The notes under the pieces were generated by a model, which did not search any database, was not told where the DNA came from, and was given only the letters and a program-made list of their open reading frames with translations. A stretch of DNA of 32,200 nucleotides from the NCBI GenBank assembly GCA_023484305.1, contig JAMDAL010000001.1, forward strand, positions 1 to 32,200, written 5' to 3'. The stretch comes from Patescibacteria group bacterium. GTDB taxonomy: Bacteria > Patescibacteriota > Microgenomatia > JACPZF01. The position numbers and the translations under genes were made by a program. This document shows positions 21,348-28,929 of the stretch, one piece after another. How positions within the stretch are numbered: position 1 is the stretch's first letter; each line of letters begins with the position of its first letter.

Positions 21348-22323
21348 ACTCCTGGGCAAACATTTCGCCGTAGATGCCGCCATTAATAACTCCAATTCCC
21401 ACCTTGCCAAACTCCGGATTTAAAATGTTGGCGCGGTGCCCGGGGCTGTTCATCAGTCCGGTATCGGCAATATCCACGCCGGGCGCATAGGCCAGATTTT
21501 CCCCGGCCGCCTCAAAACTGATACCGGCATTTTTCATCCGGTCAAAAGGAGACAGGCCTTCGGGCGTATAGTGGGAAAAATAACCGCGATTAAACATATC
21601 TTTGTCGTGCGCCCGGGCCAGATTTTGCAATTTAGCGTCTAAAACCAGGGGTTTTATGCCGCGGCTAACCCTTTGTTGGTTAACATAGTTAAACATCGTT
21701 TGTTCCGCGGCCGAATCAGGACTGTAATTGGCGGTGGTAAAATGCAGGTTGATGTTTTCGCTGCCCTGCGGGTTAACCGTTAAAAAGTTCAGAGTGTCGT
21801 TTACCGCGCCGCCAAAAATATTATTTAAGGTCTGTTCCAGCCTTTGCGTTTTATCAACCAGGGGTTTTCCCAGCCTTGAAGATTCAATGCCGGCTTTAAC
21901 AACAGGAGAAATAGGCAGGGAAATTAAAAGGGTTAAGAAAAATGCCAAAACGATAAGTCCGTTTAAAAAAGAGGGGATAAAACCCAGGAGCCTGTTGCCC
22001 GGATAAAGCAGGATGTTTTTGGGCAGTTTTTCCAAAAGCAGCTGGCTTAAAAAGGCCAGGATAACTTCGGATAGAAAGCCGGCCAGCAAAAATCCCAGGG
22101 CGTCGGCAATGCCCTTGGTCAGTGAGAAATTTCCCACCAGCAGATAGGAAAGCAGGCCGTAGGACTTAAGGGCCAGAAAAAACGAGCCGCCAAACACCAG
22201 AAGTTCCAGAAATCCAGACAGAAAACCGCGCCCGATTCCGTCCACGACAAACCACAAGAGAACCAGTATTATAATAAGGTCCACCCAGTTGCCGTGAAGA
22301 AGAGGAAGGTTAGGTGGTAACAT
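21337..22323 (-). CDS. CvpA-like membrane domain fused to a CAP/SCP domain
   Basis: The 328-residue protein combines two modules. Residues about 10-160 are a four-helix CvpA-type membrane domain (WVDLIIILVLLWFVVDGIGRGF, then three further helices). After a linker, residues about 205-327 form a CAP/SCP domain: MFNYVNQQRVSRGIKPL, LQNLARAHDKDMFNRGYFSH (with His of the active-site-like cleft), GENLAY, SPGHRANIL and IGVI--GIYGEMFAQEF. Bacterial CAP domains act at the cell surface, some linked to spores or envelope, and their activity is not settled. CvpA-CAP fusions tie the domain to the membrane. TATAAT lies two bases before the ATG on the minus strand, so the true start could be slightly downstream. 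Confidence 0.87.
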   Translation of the reverse strand: MLPPNLPLLHGNWVDLIIILVLLWFVVDGIGRGFLSGFLELLVFGGSFFLALKSYGLLSYLLVGNFSLTKGIADALGFLLAGFLSEVILAFLSQLLLEKLPKNILLYPGNRLLGFIPSFLNGLIVLAFFLTLLISLPISPVVKAGIESSRLGKPLVDKTQRLEQTLNNIFGGAVNDTLNFLTVNPQGSENINLHFTTANYSPDSAAEQTMFNYVNQQRVSRGIKPLVLDAKLQNLARAHDKDMFNRGYFSHYTPEGLSPFDRMKNAGISFEAAGENLAYAPGVDIADTGLMNSPGHRANILNPEFGKVGIGVINGGIYGEMFAQEFTN

Positions 22324-22341
22324 AAATTATATTTTTACCTT

Positions 22342-22459
22342 GTCATTCCCGGCCAGGAGGGAATCTATGTTATTGTTCGAACCGCCAACTGGCGGTGAGA
22401 ACTTCTCGCCTTGGGCTCGAAGAATATTGGTATAGATTCCTGCCTTCGCAGGAATGACA
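22342..22459. repeat. R1 repeat with R2 nested inside, upstream of the PBP
   Basis: R1 ends (GTCATTCCCGGCCAGGAGGG at the left, AGATTCCTGCCTTCGCAGGA ending ATGACA at the right) enclose R2 (22371-22428, TATTGTTCGAACCGCC ... GAGAACTTCTCGCC ... TCGAAGAATATT) which itself holds a small palindrome CCGCCAACTGGCGG. Same architecture as 18022-18151. Confidence 0.85.
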
Positions 22460-22524
22460 GGATGTGTCTTGTTAAACAGTATACCATACTATAACAGTTT
22501 AAGTTTAATTCTGCTGGTGGTAAA

Positions 22525-24843
22525 ATGGCGGATAATATGGAAAATCAAAAATCAAAAATCAAAAATCAAAATAGAAATTATTCTTCGAACGAAGCGAGAA
22601 GTTCTCGGCCCTTGGCCTCGAACAATAATTTATCGTTTTTACGCAAGTTAAACTCGTTTTTCCTTTTTGCCAGTAACAAACAAATTAGCGTTACTGTTGG
22701 CGTAATATTTTTGTTTTTAGTGGCCAGCTTTTACTGGTTTATCTTAAAAGATTTGCCCTTTCCCACCCAGCTTACCAGCCAAACCCCTTCCCAGACCACC
22801 AAAATTTTTGACAGGCACGGGGCACTTCTTTATGAAATTTATGTCAACCAGAACCGGACCATTGTTCCCCTGTCGCAAATCCCTCTTTATTTAAGAGAAG
22901 CCACAATTTCCATTGAAGATAAGGATTTTTACCGTCACGGCGGCATTAACGTGGTTAACGGCATGCTTCGGGCCGTTAAGGCGATGGTGATTAACCGGCA
23001 GGGCTTGCAGGGGGGATCAACGATTACGCAGCAACTGGTTAAAACTTCGCTTTTAACCCCGGAGCGGACAATTATCCGGAAAATAAAAGAAGTCGTTCTG
23101 GCAGTTATCACCGATAAAATTTATAGTAAAGACCAGATTTTGGCTATGTATTTAAACAGAGTGCCATACGGCGGTACGGCCTGGGGGGTAGAAGCCGCCA
23201 GCGAAAAATATTTTAATAAAAAAGTCAGCCAGCTGGGTTTGGCAGAGAGTAGTATGCTGGCCGGACTTCCGGCCGCGCCGACACTTTATTCGCCTCTGGG
23301 CAGCCACCCGGAATTGGCCAAAAAACGCCAGGCGGAAGTTTTGGGGCGCATGAGGGAAGACGGTTATATTACCCGCCAGCAGGAAGAAGAGGCAGAAAAA
23401 GAAATTCTGCACTACAACTTAAACAGCCAGCAAATTAAGGCGCCTCATTTTGTGATGTATGTCAAAGATTTGCTGGAGAAAAAATACGGAGAAAATTTGG
23501 TGGAGCGGGGCGGACTTCAGGTGACCACCACCTTGGATTTGCCCATTCAAAATTTTGCCCAGCAAACCGTGGCCAGCGAAGTGGCAAAGTTAAAAACCCT
23601 GGACGTTGGTAACGGCGCGGCCCTGGTGACAGAACCGGCAACCGGAGAAATTTTAGCCATGGTGGGCTCAAGGAATTATTTTGACACCACTCACGACGGC
23701 AATGTTAATGTCACTTTGGCCTTAAGACAACCGGGCTCTTCTATTAAACCGGTTAATTATGCGCTGGGGCTTCTCAAAGGAGCCACGCCGGCGACCCTTT
23801 TTATTGATGAACCAACCTGTTTTGCCAATATTGCCGGACAAAAACCCTATTGTCCTGTTAATTATGACGGCAAATTTCATGGCCCGGTGCAGCTGCGGTT
23901 TGCCCTGGGCAACTCCATTAATATTCCGGCTGTCAAAATGCTGGCCGAAAACGGAGTACACAGCATGGTGGCAACGGCTTCGGCTATGGGGATTAGTACC
24001 TGGACTGATGAAAGCCGTTTTGGTTTATCACTAACTTTGGGAGGGGCAGAAGTGCGTATGACCGATATGGCTACAGTTTACGGCGTTTTTGCCAACGCCG
24101 GGGCCAGGGTTGACCTTAACCCGGTCTTAAAAGTGGTGGACAGTTCGGGCAGGGTTTTGGAAGAAAATAAACAGGCTTACAGCTGGGACAAGAAACAAAC
24201 CCATTCGCTTTTGGATATTAACGGCAAAAGAGTTTTACCCTGGGATGTCACCTATTTAATTTCCCACATTCTTTTGGATAATAACGCCCGGTCGATGGAG
24301 TTTGGAGACAACAGCCCCCTGCGCGTTTCAGGGCACAGCGCTGTTTCTGTCAAAACCGGCACCACTGACGATAAGCGGGATAACTGGACCATCGGGTACA
24401 CCCCTTCCTATGTCGTGGCAGTTTGGGTTGGCAACAATGACAATACGCCGATGAATCCGTATTTGTCATCCGGTATTACCGGGGCAGCGCCTATTTGGAA
24501 TAAGATTATGACCTATTTGCTAAAAGATTCCAAAGACCAGTGGCCCTTAATGCCGTCTGATATTGTTGGTATGCAGATTTGCAGCCTGTCGGGGAAGTTG
24601 CCCGGAGACACCGGGTGTCCCGCGCGTTTTGAATATTTTATCAAAGGCACAGAACCAACCCAGGTTGACGATAGCAGAAAGAATGTTTTAGTTGATAAAA
24701 CCACAGGAGGATTGGCCAAACCCGGACAGACGGATAACGTGGAAGAGCAAATGCACACCGTGGTCAAAGACGCTTTTACCGGCTTTTGTGTGGACTGTAG
24801 CTCCACCAGTTCTTCAACTTTGGTGACAACGTGGAAGTTCTAG
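22525..24843 (+). CDS. Class A penicillin-binding protein (transglycosylase/transpeptidase)
   Basis: A 772-residue bifunctional peptidoglycan synthase. A cytoplasmic tail of about 50 residues is followed by a membrane helix (about 53-73). The GT51 domain has EDKDFYRHGG with catalytic Glu131, GGSTITQQLVK (163-173), RKIKEVVLA and ILAMYLNRVPYG. The transpeptidase domain has SSIK with Ser405 as nucleophile, SIN (464-466) and VKTGTTDD. Both active sites are complete. Most of the cytoplasmic tail (about residues 5-35) is translated repeat DNA: a run of ATCAAAA units then an R2 element. It has the C-terminal Cys-containing tail often seen in Patescibacterial PBPs. Confidence 0.95.
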   Translation: MADNMENQKSKIKNQNRNYSSNEARSSRPLASNNNLSFLRKLNSFFLFASNKQISVTVGVIFLFLVASFYWFILKDLPFPTQLTSQTPSQTTKIFDRHGALLYEIYVNQNRTIVPLSQIPLYLREATISIEDKDFYRHGGINVVNGMLRAVKAMVINRQGLQGGSTITQQLVKTSLLTPERTIIRKIKEVVLAVITDKIYSKDQILAMYLNRVPYGGTAWGVEAASEKYFNKKVSQLGLAESSMLAGLPAAPTLYSPLGSHPELAKKRQAEVLGRMREDGYITRQQEEEAEKEILHYNLNSQQIKAPHFVMYVKDLLEKKYGENLVERGGLQVTTTLDLPIQNFAQQTVASEVAKLKTLDVGNGAALVTEPATGEILAMVGSRNYFDTTHDGNVNVTLALRQPGSSIKPVNYALGLLKGATPATLFIDEPTCFANIAGQKPYCPVNYDGKFHGPVQLRFALGNSINIPAVKMLAENGVHSMVATASAMGISTWTDESRFGLSLTLGGAEVRMTDMATVYGVFANAGARVDLNPVLKVVDSSGRVLEENKQAYSWDKKQTHSLLDINGKRVLPWDVTYLISHILLDNNARSMEFGDNSPLRVSGHSAVSVKTGTTDDKRDNWTIGYTPSYVVAVWVGNNDNTPMNPYLSSGITGAAPIWNKIMTYLLKDSKDQWPLMPSDIVGMQICSLSGKLPGDTGCPARFEYFIKGTEPTQVDDSRKNVLVDKTTGGLAKPGQTDNVEEQMHTVVKDAFTGFCVDCSSTSSSTLVTTWKF
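22539..22630. repeat. ATCAAAA tandem units plus an R2 copy inside the PBP gene
   Basis: About four tandem ATCAAAA units (22543-22570) encode NQKSKIKNQN. Directly after, 22577-22630 is an R2 copy in reverse orientation (ATTATTCTTCGAACGAAGCG ... GCCTCGAACAATAAT). The R2 copy has no R1 ends here, unlike the intergenic copies. Confidence 0.8.
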
Positions 24844-24850
24844 CCGTCTA

Positions 24851-24879
24851 TTGACATTACATATCTTTTGTCATATCAT
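24851..24879 (+). promoter_or_regulatory. Promoter of the toxin-antitoxin operon (leaderless)
   Basis: A perfect TTGACA (24851-24856) and TATCAT (24874-24879) are separated by exactly 17 bases. Transcription is expected at about 24886, the second of two tandem ATG codons. TGACA-N12-TGTCA spans -35 and spacer (24852-24873) and may be the binding site for an autoregulating antitoxin. Confidence 0.7.
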
Positions 24880-24885
24880 TAGATG

Positions 24886-25170
24886 ATGAAATATTTCGAT
24901 TGGGACGAGGTGAAAAACGGAAAACTTAAGGCTGAAAGGGATATTTCTTTTGAGGAAGCAATTATTGCCATAGAGGCAGAAGGCATTTTAGATATAGTTG
25001 ATCATCCTAATCAAAAACGCTATCCCGGACAAAAAATTTTCGTGGTCAATATTAACATTTACGCGTATTTAATTCCTTTTGTGGAAGATACGGAAAAAAT
25101 ATTTTTAAAAACCATTATATCAAGCAGAAGAGCAACAAAGAAATATTTAATAGAGAGGAGAAAAGTATGA
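24886..25170 (+). CDS. BrnT-like (DUF497) toxin
   Basis: A 94-residue protein starting MKYFDWDEVKNGKLKAERDISFEEAI, the DUF497/BrnT layout (FEWDxxKxxxNxxKHGxSFxEA). The C-terminal strand has FLKTIISSRRATKKYL, equivalent to the I-S-x-R-x-A-x-K/R motif of the RelE-like fold. BrnT is a ribonuclease toxin neutralised by BrnA. The middle (DHPNQKRYPGQKIFVV and YLIPFVED) is a variant form common in candidate-phylum genomes. ATG 24883 is equally possible in frame, but the promoter favours 24886. The four-base overlap with the next gene couples it to its antitoxin. Confidence 0.75.
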   Translation: MKYFDWDEVKNGKLKAERDISFEEAIIAIEAEGILDIVDHPNQKRYPGQKIFVVNINIYAYLIPFVEDTEKIFLKTIISSRRATKKYLIERRKV

Positions 25171-25445
25171 AATATTTTGACTTAGACCAGGAAGAAAAAG
25201 AAATTTTACAGGCCTTGGAAAAAGGCAAATTAAAAAGCGCGGGAAATATTGCGAAGGTGAAAAAGCAATACGAACAATACGCTCGGGAAACTCTAGCCAA
25301 GACCAAAAATATTAATATCAGGTTGTCACAAAAAGACCTTTTAAAACTTAAGGCCAAGGCGGTTGAGCTTGGTTTGCCCTATCAGACACTGATAGCCTCG
25401 GCCCTGCATCAGTATGCGGGCAGGCCAGAGTCTGTTTTTGCATAA
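25167..25445 (+). CDS. Antitoxin of BrnA/CopG type (ribbon-helix-helix)
   Basis: The 92-residue protein has an acidic N-terminal helical part and a C-terminal ribbon-helix-helix: NINIRLSQKDLLKLKAKAVE, then LGLPYQTLIASALHQYAGR. This matches the BrnA/CopG class which binds its own promoter as dimers and neutralises the toxin. GAGGAG lies seven bases before the ATG and the start overlaps the toxin stop (ATGA). Toxin-first order is standard for BrnTA. Confidence 0.78.
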   Translation: MKYFDLDQEEKEILQALEKGKLKSAGNIAKVKKQYEQYARETLAKTKNINIRLSQKDLLKLKAKAVELGLPYQTLIASALHQYAGRPESVFA

Positions 25446-25500
25446 ACCGTTAGAGAAAAGATGTTTATGAGGTTCTTAGACAAATGCAAAAGTAAAATAA

Positions 25501-25785
25501 TTAAGTACCTTTTAACTTAATATCTTCATCCCCAATCTCCATTTTTTGTCCCGGTTTCAAGTCAAAAAAAACCGAACCGTGACCTTGAATGGAAATGTCA
25601 GGCGTTTTGTCTTTAGGCGAAAGTTTAACATCTGTGGCAAAGCGCTCATTAGTTATTAGTACAGTTCCACCTTTTGCCCAACCGTGTATGTTTGCTGTTG
25701 CGCCTCCTGCTAGGGGTATTTTTTTGTTTTCGCCGCTTCCTACAATAATTCTTTCTCCTTTAACAATTCCTAAAATTGGTGCCAT
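25501..25785 (-). CDS. Small hypothetical beta-rich protein
   Basis: A 94-residue protein with an excellent ribosome binding site (AAAGGAGG, five bases before the ATG) and TATAAA just upstream. It has no signal peptide or membrane segment. It is rich in Gly, Lys and Asp with alternating hydrophobic residues (GKTILITNERF-like strands: TVLITNERFATDVKL, ISIQGHGSVFFDLKPGQKMEI), suggesting a small beta-barrel or jelly-roll cytoplasmic protein. I do not recognise it. It is convergent with the antitoxin gene and monocistronic. Confidence 0.6.
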   Translation of the reverse strand: MAPILGIVKGERIIVGSGENKKIPLAGGATANIHGWAKGGTVLITNERFATDVKLSPKDKTPDISIQGHGSVFFDLKPGQKMEIGDEDIKLKGT

Positions 25786-25868
25786 ATTTTCCTCCTTTAT
25801 AATTTAGCCCATAGTCTACCAATCTCTCTTAATAAAGTCAATGGCTCGTAACAAAGCCACAAAGTCGT

Positions 25869-25970
25869 TGTCATTTTGAGCACATTCGACAAGCTCAGTG
25901 TAAACTGTGCGAGGAATCTTATTCCATAGACCTGATTTGTATGAGATCCTTCACTTCGTTCAGGATGACA
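25869..25970. repeat. R3 repeat, copy a, with an R5 word inside
   Basis: The element begins TGTCATTTTGAGC and ends GAGATCCTTCACTTCGTTCA followed by GGATGACA. A R5 word (TTCGACAAGCTCAG) is inserted near the left end. A second R3 copy is at 26609-26695. It lies in the 267-base spacer before the sigma factor; the rest of that spacer (25971-26039) holds a small hairpin (CCCAATGTGTATTGGG). Confidence 0.75.
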
Positions 25971-26039
25971 CGGTACTGTTTGGTAGCTACGTTCCCAATG
26001 TGTATTGGGATCTTCGCAATGATAAATAAAGGAAAGTGG

Positions 26040-26045
26040 TATACT
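26040..26045 (+). promoter_or_regulatory. -10 element for leaderless transcription of the sigma factor gene
   Basis: TATACT ends seven bases before ATG 26053. No Shine-Dalgarno and no clear -35 are seen. Confidence 0.4.
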
Positions 26046-26052
26046 TTAGGAT

Positions 26053-26604
26053 ATGGCAAATTATGAAAAAGATCAAAAACTGGTAGCAGAGATTTTAAAA
26101 GGAAACGAAAAAGCCCTGCGGGAATTTTATCAAACCCATTCTCCCAGGCTTTTTAGCTATATTTTAAGAAAAGTTGCCAAAGAAGAAGACAGCCAGGAAC
26201 TTTTGCAGGACACCCTCTTTGCCGGTCTGGAAGCCATGCGCGACTATGAGGGTAAAAGCAGTCTCTTTACATTTCTCTGTGCCATCGCCAACCATAAGGT
26301 GGTTGATTTTTACCGCAAAAAAAAGCTTAGACAAATGCTGTTTTCCCAAATGCCGAATTTGGGAAATTTAATCAGCGAACTGTTAAGCCCCGAAGAGCGA
26401 TACAATAAAACGGAGCTTAAAGAAAAAATAAAACTCTGCTGGGCCAGTTTGCCGCAAAGATACCAGACTATTTTGCGGCTAAAATACGTGGAGGGTTTAA
26501 CGGTTGTGCAGATTGCCGGCGATTTAAAAGAAACCGTCAAAAGCATAGAGTCAGCGCTTTTTCGCGCCAGAAAGGCCTTTATCAAAGTCTATACACAAAT
26601 ATAG
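26053..26604 (+). CDS. ECF-type RNA polymerase sigma factor
   Basis: A 183-residue sigma-70 family protein with only regions 2 and 4. Region 2 covers about residues 20-95 (SQELLQDTLFAGLEAMRDYE, SSLFTFLCAIANHKVVDFYR). Region 4 covers about 128-180 (LPQRYQTILRLKYVEGLTVV, then QIAGDLKETVKSIESALFRA, the HTH). Such factors redirect RNA polymerase to envelope- or stress-response promoters. A small one-helix membrane protein is encoded 95 bases downstream and might act as a partner, but it lacks recognisable anti-sigma motifs. Confidence 0.9.
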   Translation: MANYEKDQKLVAEILKGNEKALREFYQTHSPRLFSYILRKVAKEEDSQELLQDTLFAGLEAMRDYEGKSSLFTFLCAIANHKVVDFYRKKKLRQMLFSQMPNLGNLISELLSPEERYNKTELKEKIKLCWASLPQRYQTILRLKYVEGLTVVQIAGDLKETVKSIESALFRARKAFIKVYTQI

Positions 26605-26608
26605 TTAT

Positions 26609-26695
26609 GTCATTCTGAGCAAAGCGAAGAATCTCTCGCGAATGCGAGTAGCTCAAACAAGTTGAGAGATCCTTCGGCGAAGCCCCAGGATGACA
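26609..26695. repeat. R3 repeat, copy b
   Basis: An 87-base element (TGTCATTCTGAGC ... GAAGAATCTC ... GAGATCCTTCGGCGAAGCCC, ending AGGATGAC) with internal inverted words CTCGCGAATGCGAG and CTCAAACAAGTTGAG. It fills the spacer between the sigma gene and the next gene, ending four bases before its ATG. Confidence 0.8.
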
Positions 26696-26699
26696 AAAA

Positions 26700-26957
26700 A
26701 TGAAAAAGAAAAAACTTTCCCAAAAATTTTCTCAAAATCTTCTTAGGCAACTTTCTTTTAAACAAGACGAAGTGTCCCAACTTCCCCCTCAGACCATGGG
26801 GCCGTTAACTCCAATTTACAAAAAAGCCGCCAGCCGTTTAAAAGTTAATCCCTGGAAAATTCTTATACCGATTTCTTTAATCTTGGCCCTTTTGGTTTTA
26901 AAGATGACCGGACTGTTTTCTGTTAAACTGGTTTCGGTTCTACAGCAGGCTTTTTAG
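26700..26957 (+). CDS. Small single-pass membrane protein downstream of the sigma factor
   Basis: An 85-residue protein with a basic Lys/Gln-rich N-terminal half (about 1-50, MKKKKLSQKFSQNLLRQLSF) and one transmembrane helix (about 53-75). Only about ten residues follow, so the bulk lies in the cytoplasm. The position after an ECF sigma gene suggests a regulator, but there is no zinc anti-sigma motif or RsgI-like feature. The end of the helix (GLFSVKLVSV) is encoded by a partial R8-like word (26912-26929). No Shine-Dalgarno is seen. Confidence 0.55.
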   Translation: MKKKKLSQKFSQNLLRQLSFKQDEVSQLPPQTMGPLTPIYKKAASRLKVNPWKILIPISLILALLVLKMTGLFSVKLVSVLQQAF

Positions 26958-26997
26958 TAAAGGAAAAACTCTTCTGGTCGCGACTAAAGATTTTGCC

Positions 26998-27630
26998 ATG
27001 TTAATTAGTCTTTCGCTGTCTTTGCTAAGGCTTTTTGCCAGATTTTCTGTCAATACCTACGGCGTTTTTCATAAACCCTATGAAACCTGGCGCCGGCTGG
27101 TACAGGAAAGCGACCTGGGACAAATTGCTATTTGGGGTTTTTTGCTTTGGGCATATCTGTCTGTGGCTGTGGTGGTAAAAAACGGCCTGGCCACAGGAGC
27201 CTTGTTTTTAACTTTTAATTTAAACCGCTTATTTAACATCACCGTTGTTTCTTTTATGGCGGTGACCCTGCTTTTTTGGCTGGCAGGGACCTGGTGCCAT
27301 GGCAGGGGCAGTCTTAAAGAAGTTGCCGCCAGCTGGGTTTTTTCCTATTTGCCGACTTTAATCTGGTTTTTTTCTACCACGATTTTATATTTGATTTTGC
27401 CTCCTCCCCGAACCCAAAGTTTTTTGGGCCAAATTTTTACTTTGGTTTTTCTGGCCTTTTCTTTAAGTTTGTTATTCTGGAAAATAATTCTGTACTATCT
27501 GACCATGCGTTTTGCCCTGCGAATGAACTTATGGCAAATACTAAGAGCCAGTTTGGTGATTGTACCGGCCTTAACGTGTTATTTTTTACTGTTAAACAGA
27601 CTGGGGTTTTATAAAATACCATTGGCGTGA
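26998..27630 (+). CDS. Yip1-like multi-pass membrane protein
   Basis: A 210-residue protein with a cytoplasmic N-terminus containing VFHKPYETWRRLVQESDLGQ, the entry typical of bacterial Yip1-domain proteins, then about five hydrophobic helices (about residues 43-60, 78-97, 108-128, 140-165, 180-200). The family is related to eukaryotic Rab-interacting membrane proteins; in bacteria its role is unknown. It is 40 bases downstream of the small membrane protein and probably co-transcribed with the sigma factor. The stop TGA is two bases before the R6 repeat. Confidence 0.7.
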   Translation: MLISLSLSLLRLFARFSVNTYGVFHKPYETWRRLVQESDLGQIAIWGFLLWAYLSVAVVVKNGLATGALFLTFNLNRLFNITVVSFMAVTLLFWLAGTWCHGRGSLKEVAASWVFSYLPTLIWFFSTTILYLILPPPRTQSFLGQIFTLVFLAFSLSLLFWKIILYYLTMRFALRMNLWQILRASLVIVPALTCYFLLLNRLGFYKIPLA

Positions 27631-27631
27631 A

Positions 27632-27715
27632 ACACAGATTTAAACGGATGCAAAACTGATTTAAGCAGATATTTTTCTGTTTACATCTGCTTTTAATCCG
27701 CTTATATCTGTGTGA
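27632..27715. repeat. R6 repeat, copy a (left of HMG-CoA reductase)
   Basis: An 84-base element from ACACAGATTTAAACGGATGC to CCGCTTATATCTGTGTGA. Its near-perfect inverted copy is at 28888-28971. The two enclose the HMG-CoA reductase gene. Each copy is itself weakly palindromic. Confidence 0.88.
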
Positions 27716-27720
27716 AAAAT

Positions 27721-28929
27721 ATGTTAAAAGGAACTAAATTAAAAGATTATCCTCATGCCCAAAAAAGACGGTTGTTTCTAGAGAAAACTTTGGGTATCAA
27801 CTTGTCTGGTTTGGGAGAATTTTCCTTTGCCGAGGATGCTGTTCGTAACAAAAATATTGAAAATTTAGTGGGAGCCACACAAATACCCATGGGTGTGGCA
27901 GGACCAATTCTTGTTAACGGTCAGTTTGCCAGAGGGGAGTTTTATTTACCTTTAGCCACAACAGAAGGGGCCTTGGTGGCTTCGGTTTCCCGCGGGTGCA
28001 AGGCAATTAGTCGGTCTGGCGGAGTAACAGTGTTAGTAGAAAATGTTGGTACTACCCGCGCCCCGGTTTTTCAGACCAAGGGAATTTCAGAAAGCAAAAA
28101 ATTAATTAAGTGGGTAGAAAATAATTTTTCCGCATTACAAAAGGTGGCAGAAAATTCTTCGTCACACCTTAAACTTTTAAACTTTAAACCATATTTTATG
28201 GGAAGAAACGTGTGGTTAAGACTTAACTTTGACACCGCTGATGCGATGGGTATGAATATGGCGACAACAGCTGCCACTCTAATAATACGTATTATCGAAG
28301 TAAAAACAGGATGCAAATGCGTTTCCGTATCCGGCAACTTAGATGTTGATAAAAAACCCAGCTGGATAAATTTTTTGGAAGGAAGAGGCAAAAAAGTTTG
28401 GGCAGAAGCTGTGATTTCTAGAGAAATAGCGCAGGAGGTTTTAAAAACCACTCCGGACAAGATGGTTGAAACAAGCAGGGCCAAAGTTTTATATGGTTCA
28501 ATTTTGTCCGGCTCTTTAGGTTTTAACAGTCACTTTGCCAACATTATTGCCGCCTTATTTGCCGCCACCGGTCAGGATTTGGCCCATATTACTGAAGGAA
28601 GTTTAGGCGTGACTACGACTGAAATTTCAGACAAAGATTTATATATCAGCATTTACTTGCCGGACTTAATGATAGGTACGGTGGGCGGGGGTACCGGCCT
28701 TCCTGCGCAAAAAGAAGCCCTGTCTTTGTTAAAAATACCAGATCCTTCTTTAAAAAGCGGTCAACAGGTTTTAAAACTGGCGGAAATTATTGGCTCTGCG
28801 GTTTTAGCAGGAGAGTTGTCCTTATTGGGTGCGCTTGCAGCAGGCCAGTTAGCCAGTGCACATGAAAAACTTGGTAGAGGCAGGATGCACACAGATATAA
28901 GCGGATTAAAAGCAGATGTAAACAGATAA
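27721..28929 (+). CDS. HMG-CoA reductase (archaeal/class I type)
   Basis: From ATG 27721 the enzyme has 402 residues and reduces HMG-CoA to mevalonate with NADPH, the committed step of the mevalonate route. Motifs are ENLVGATQIPMGVAGP (about 47-62), ATTEGALVASVSRG with the catalytic Glu (about 79-92), DAMGMNMATTAA (nucleotide binding), SGNLDVDKKPSWIN with catalytic Lys, GFNSHFANIIAALFAATGQD, GTVGGGTGLP and the C-terminal SAHEKLGR with the proton-donating His. Family members without a C-terminal extension end near LGR; here 14 more residues (GRMHTDISGLKADV and on) come mostly from R6 repeat DNA. A GTG at 27712 is an alternative start. First gene of the mevalonate cluster. Confidence 0.95.
   Translation: MLKGTKLKDYPHAQKRRLFLEKTLGINLSGLGEFSFAEDAVRNKNIENLVGATQIPMGVAGPILVNGQFARGEFYLPLATTEGALVASVSRGCKAISRSGGVTVLVENVGTTRAPVFQTKGISESKKLIKWVENNFSALQKVAENSSSHLKLLNFKPYFMGRNVWLRLNFDTADAMGMNMATTAATLIIRIIEVKTGCKCVSVSGNLDVDKKPSWINFLEGRGKKVWAEAVISREIAQEVLKTTPDKMVETSRAKVLYGSILSGSLGFNSHFANIIAALFAATGQDLAHITEGSLGVTTTEISDKDLYISIYLPDLMIGTVGGGTGLPAQKEALSLLKIPDPSLKSGQQVLKLAEIIGSAVLAGELSLLGALAAGQLASAHEKLGRGRMHTDISGLKADVNR

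Noticed and set aside
24886-25445. Restriction-modification or phage-defence island around the toxin-antitoxin genes
   Set aside because: Neighbours are a PBP gene, a small hypothetical protein and a sigma factor; no nuclease, methyltransferase or other defence gene is present.
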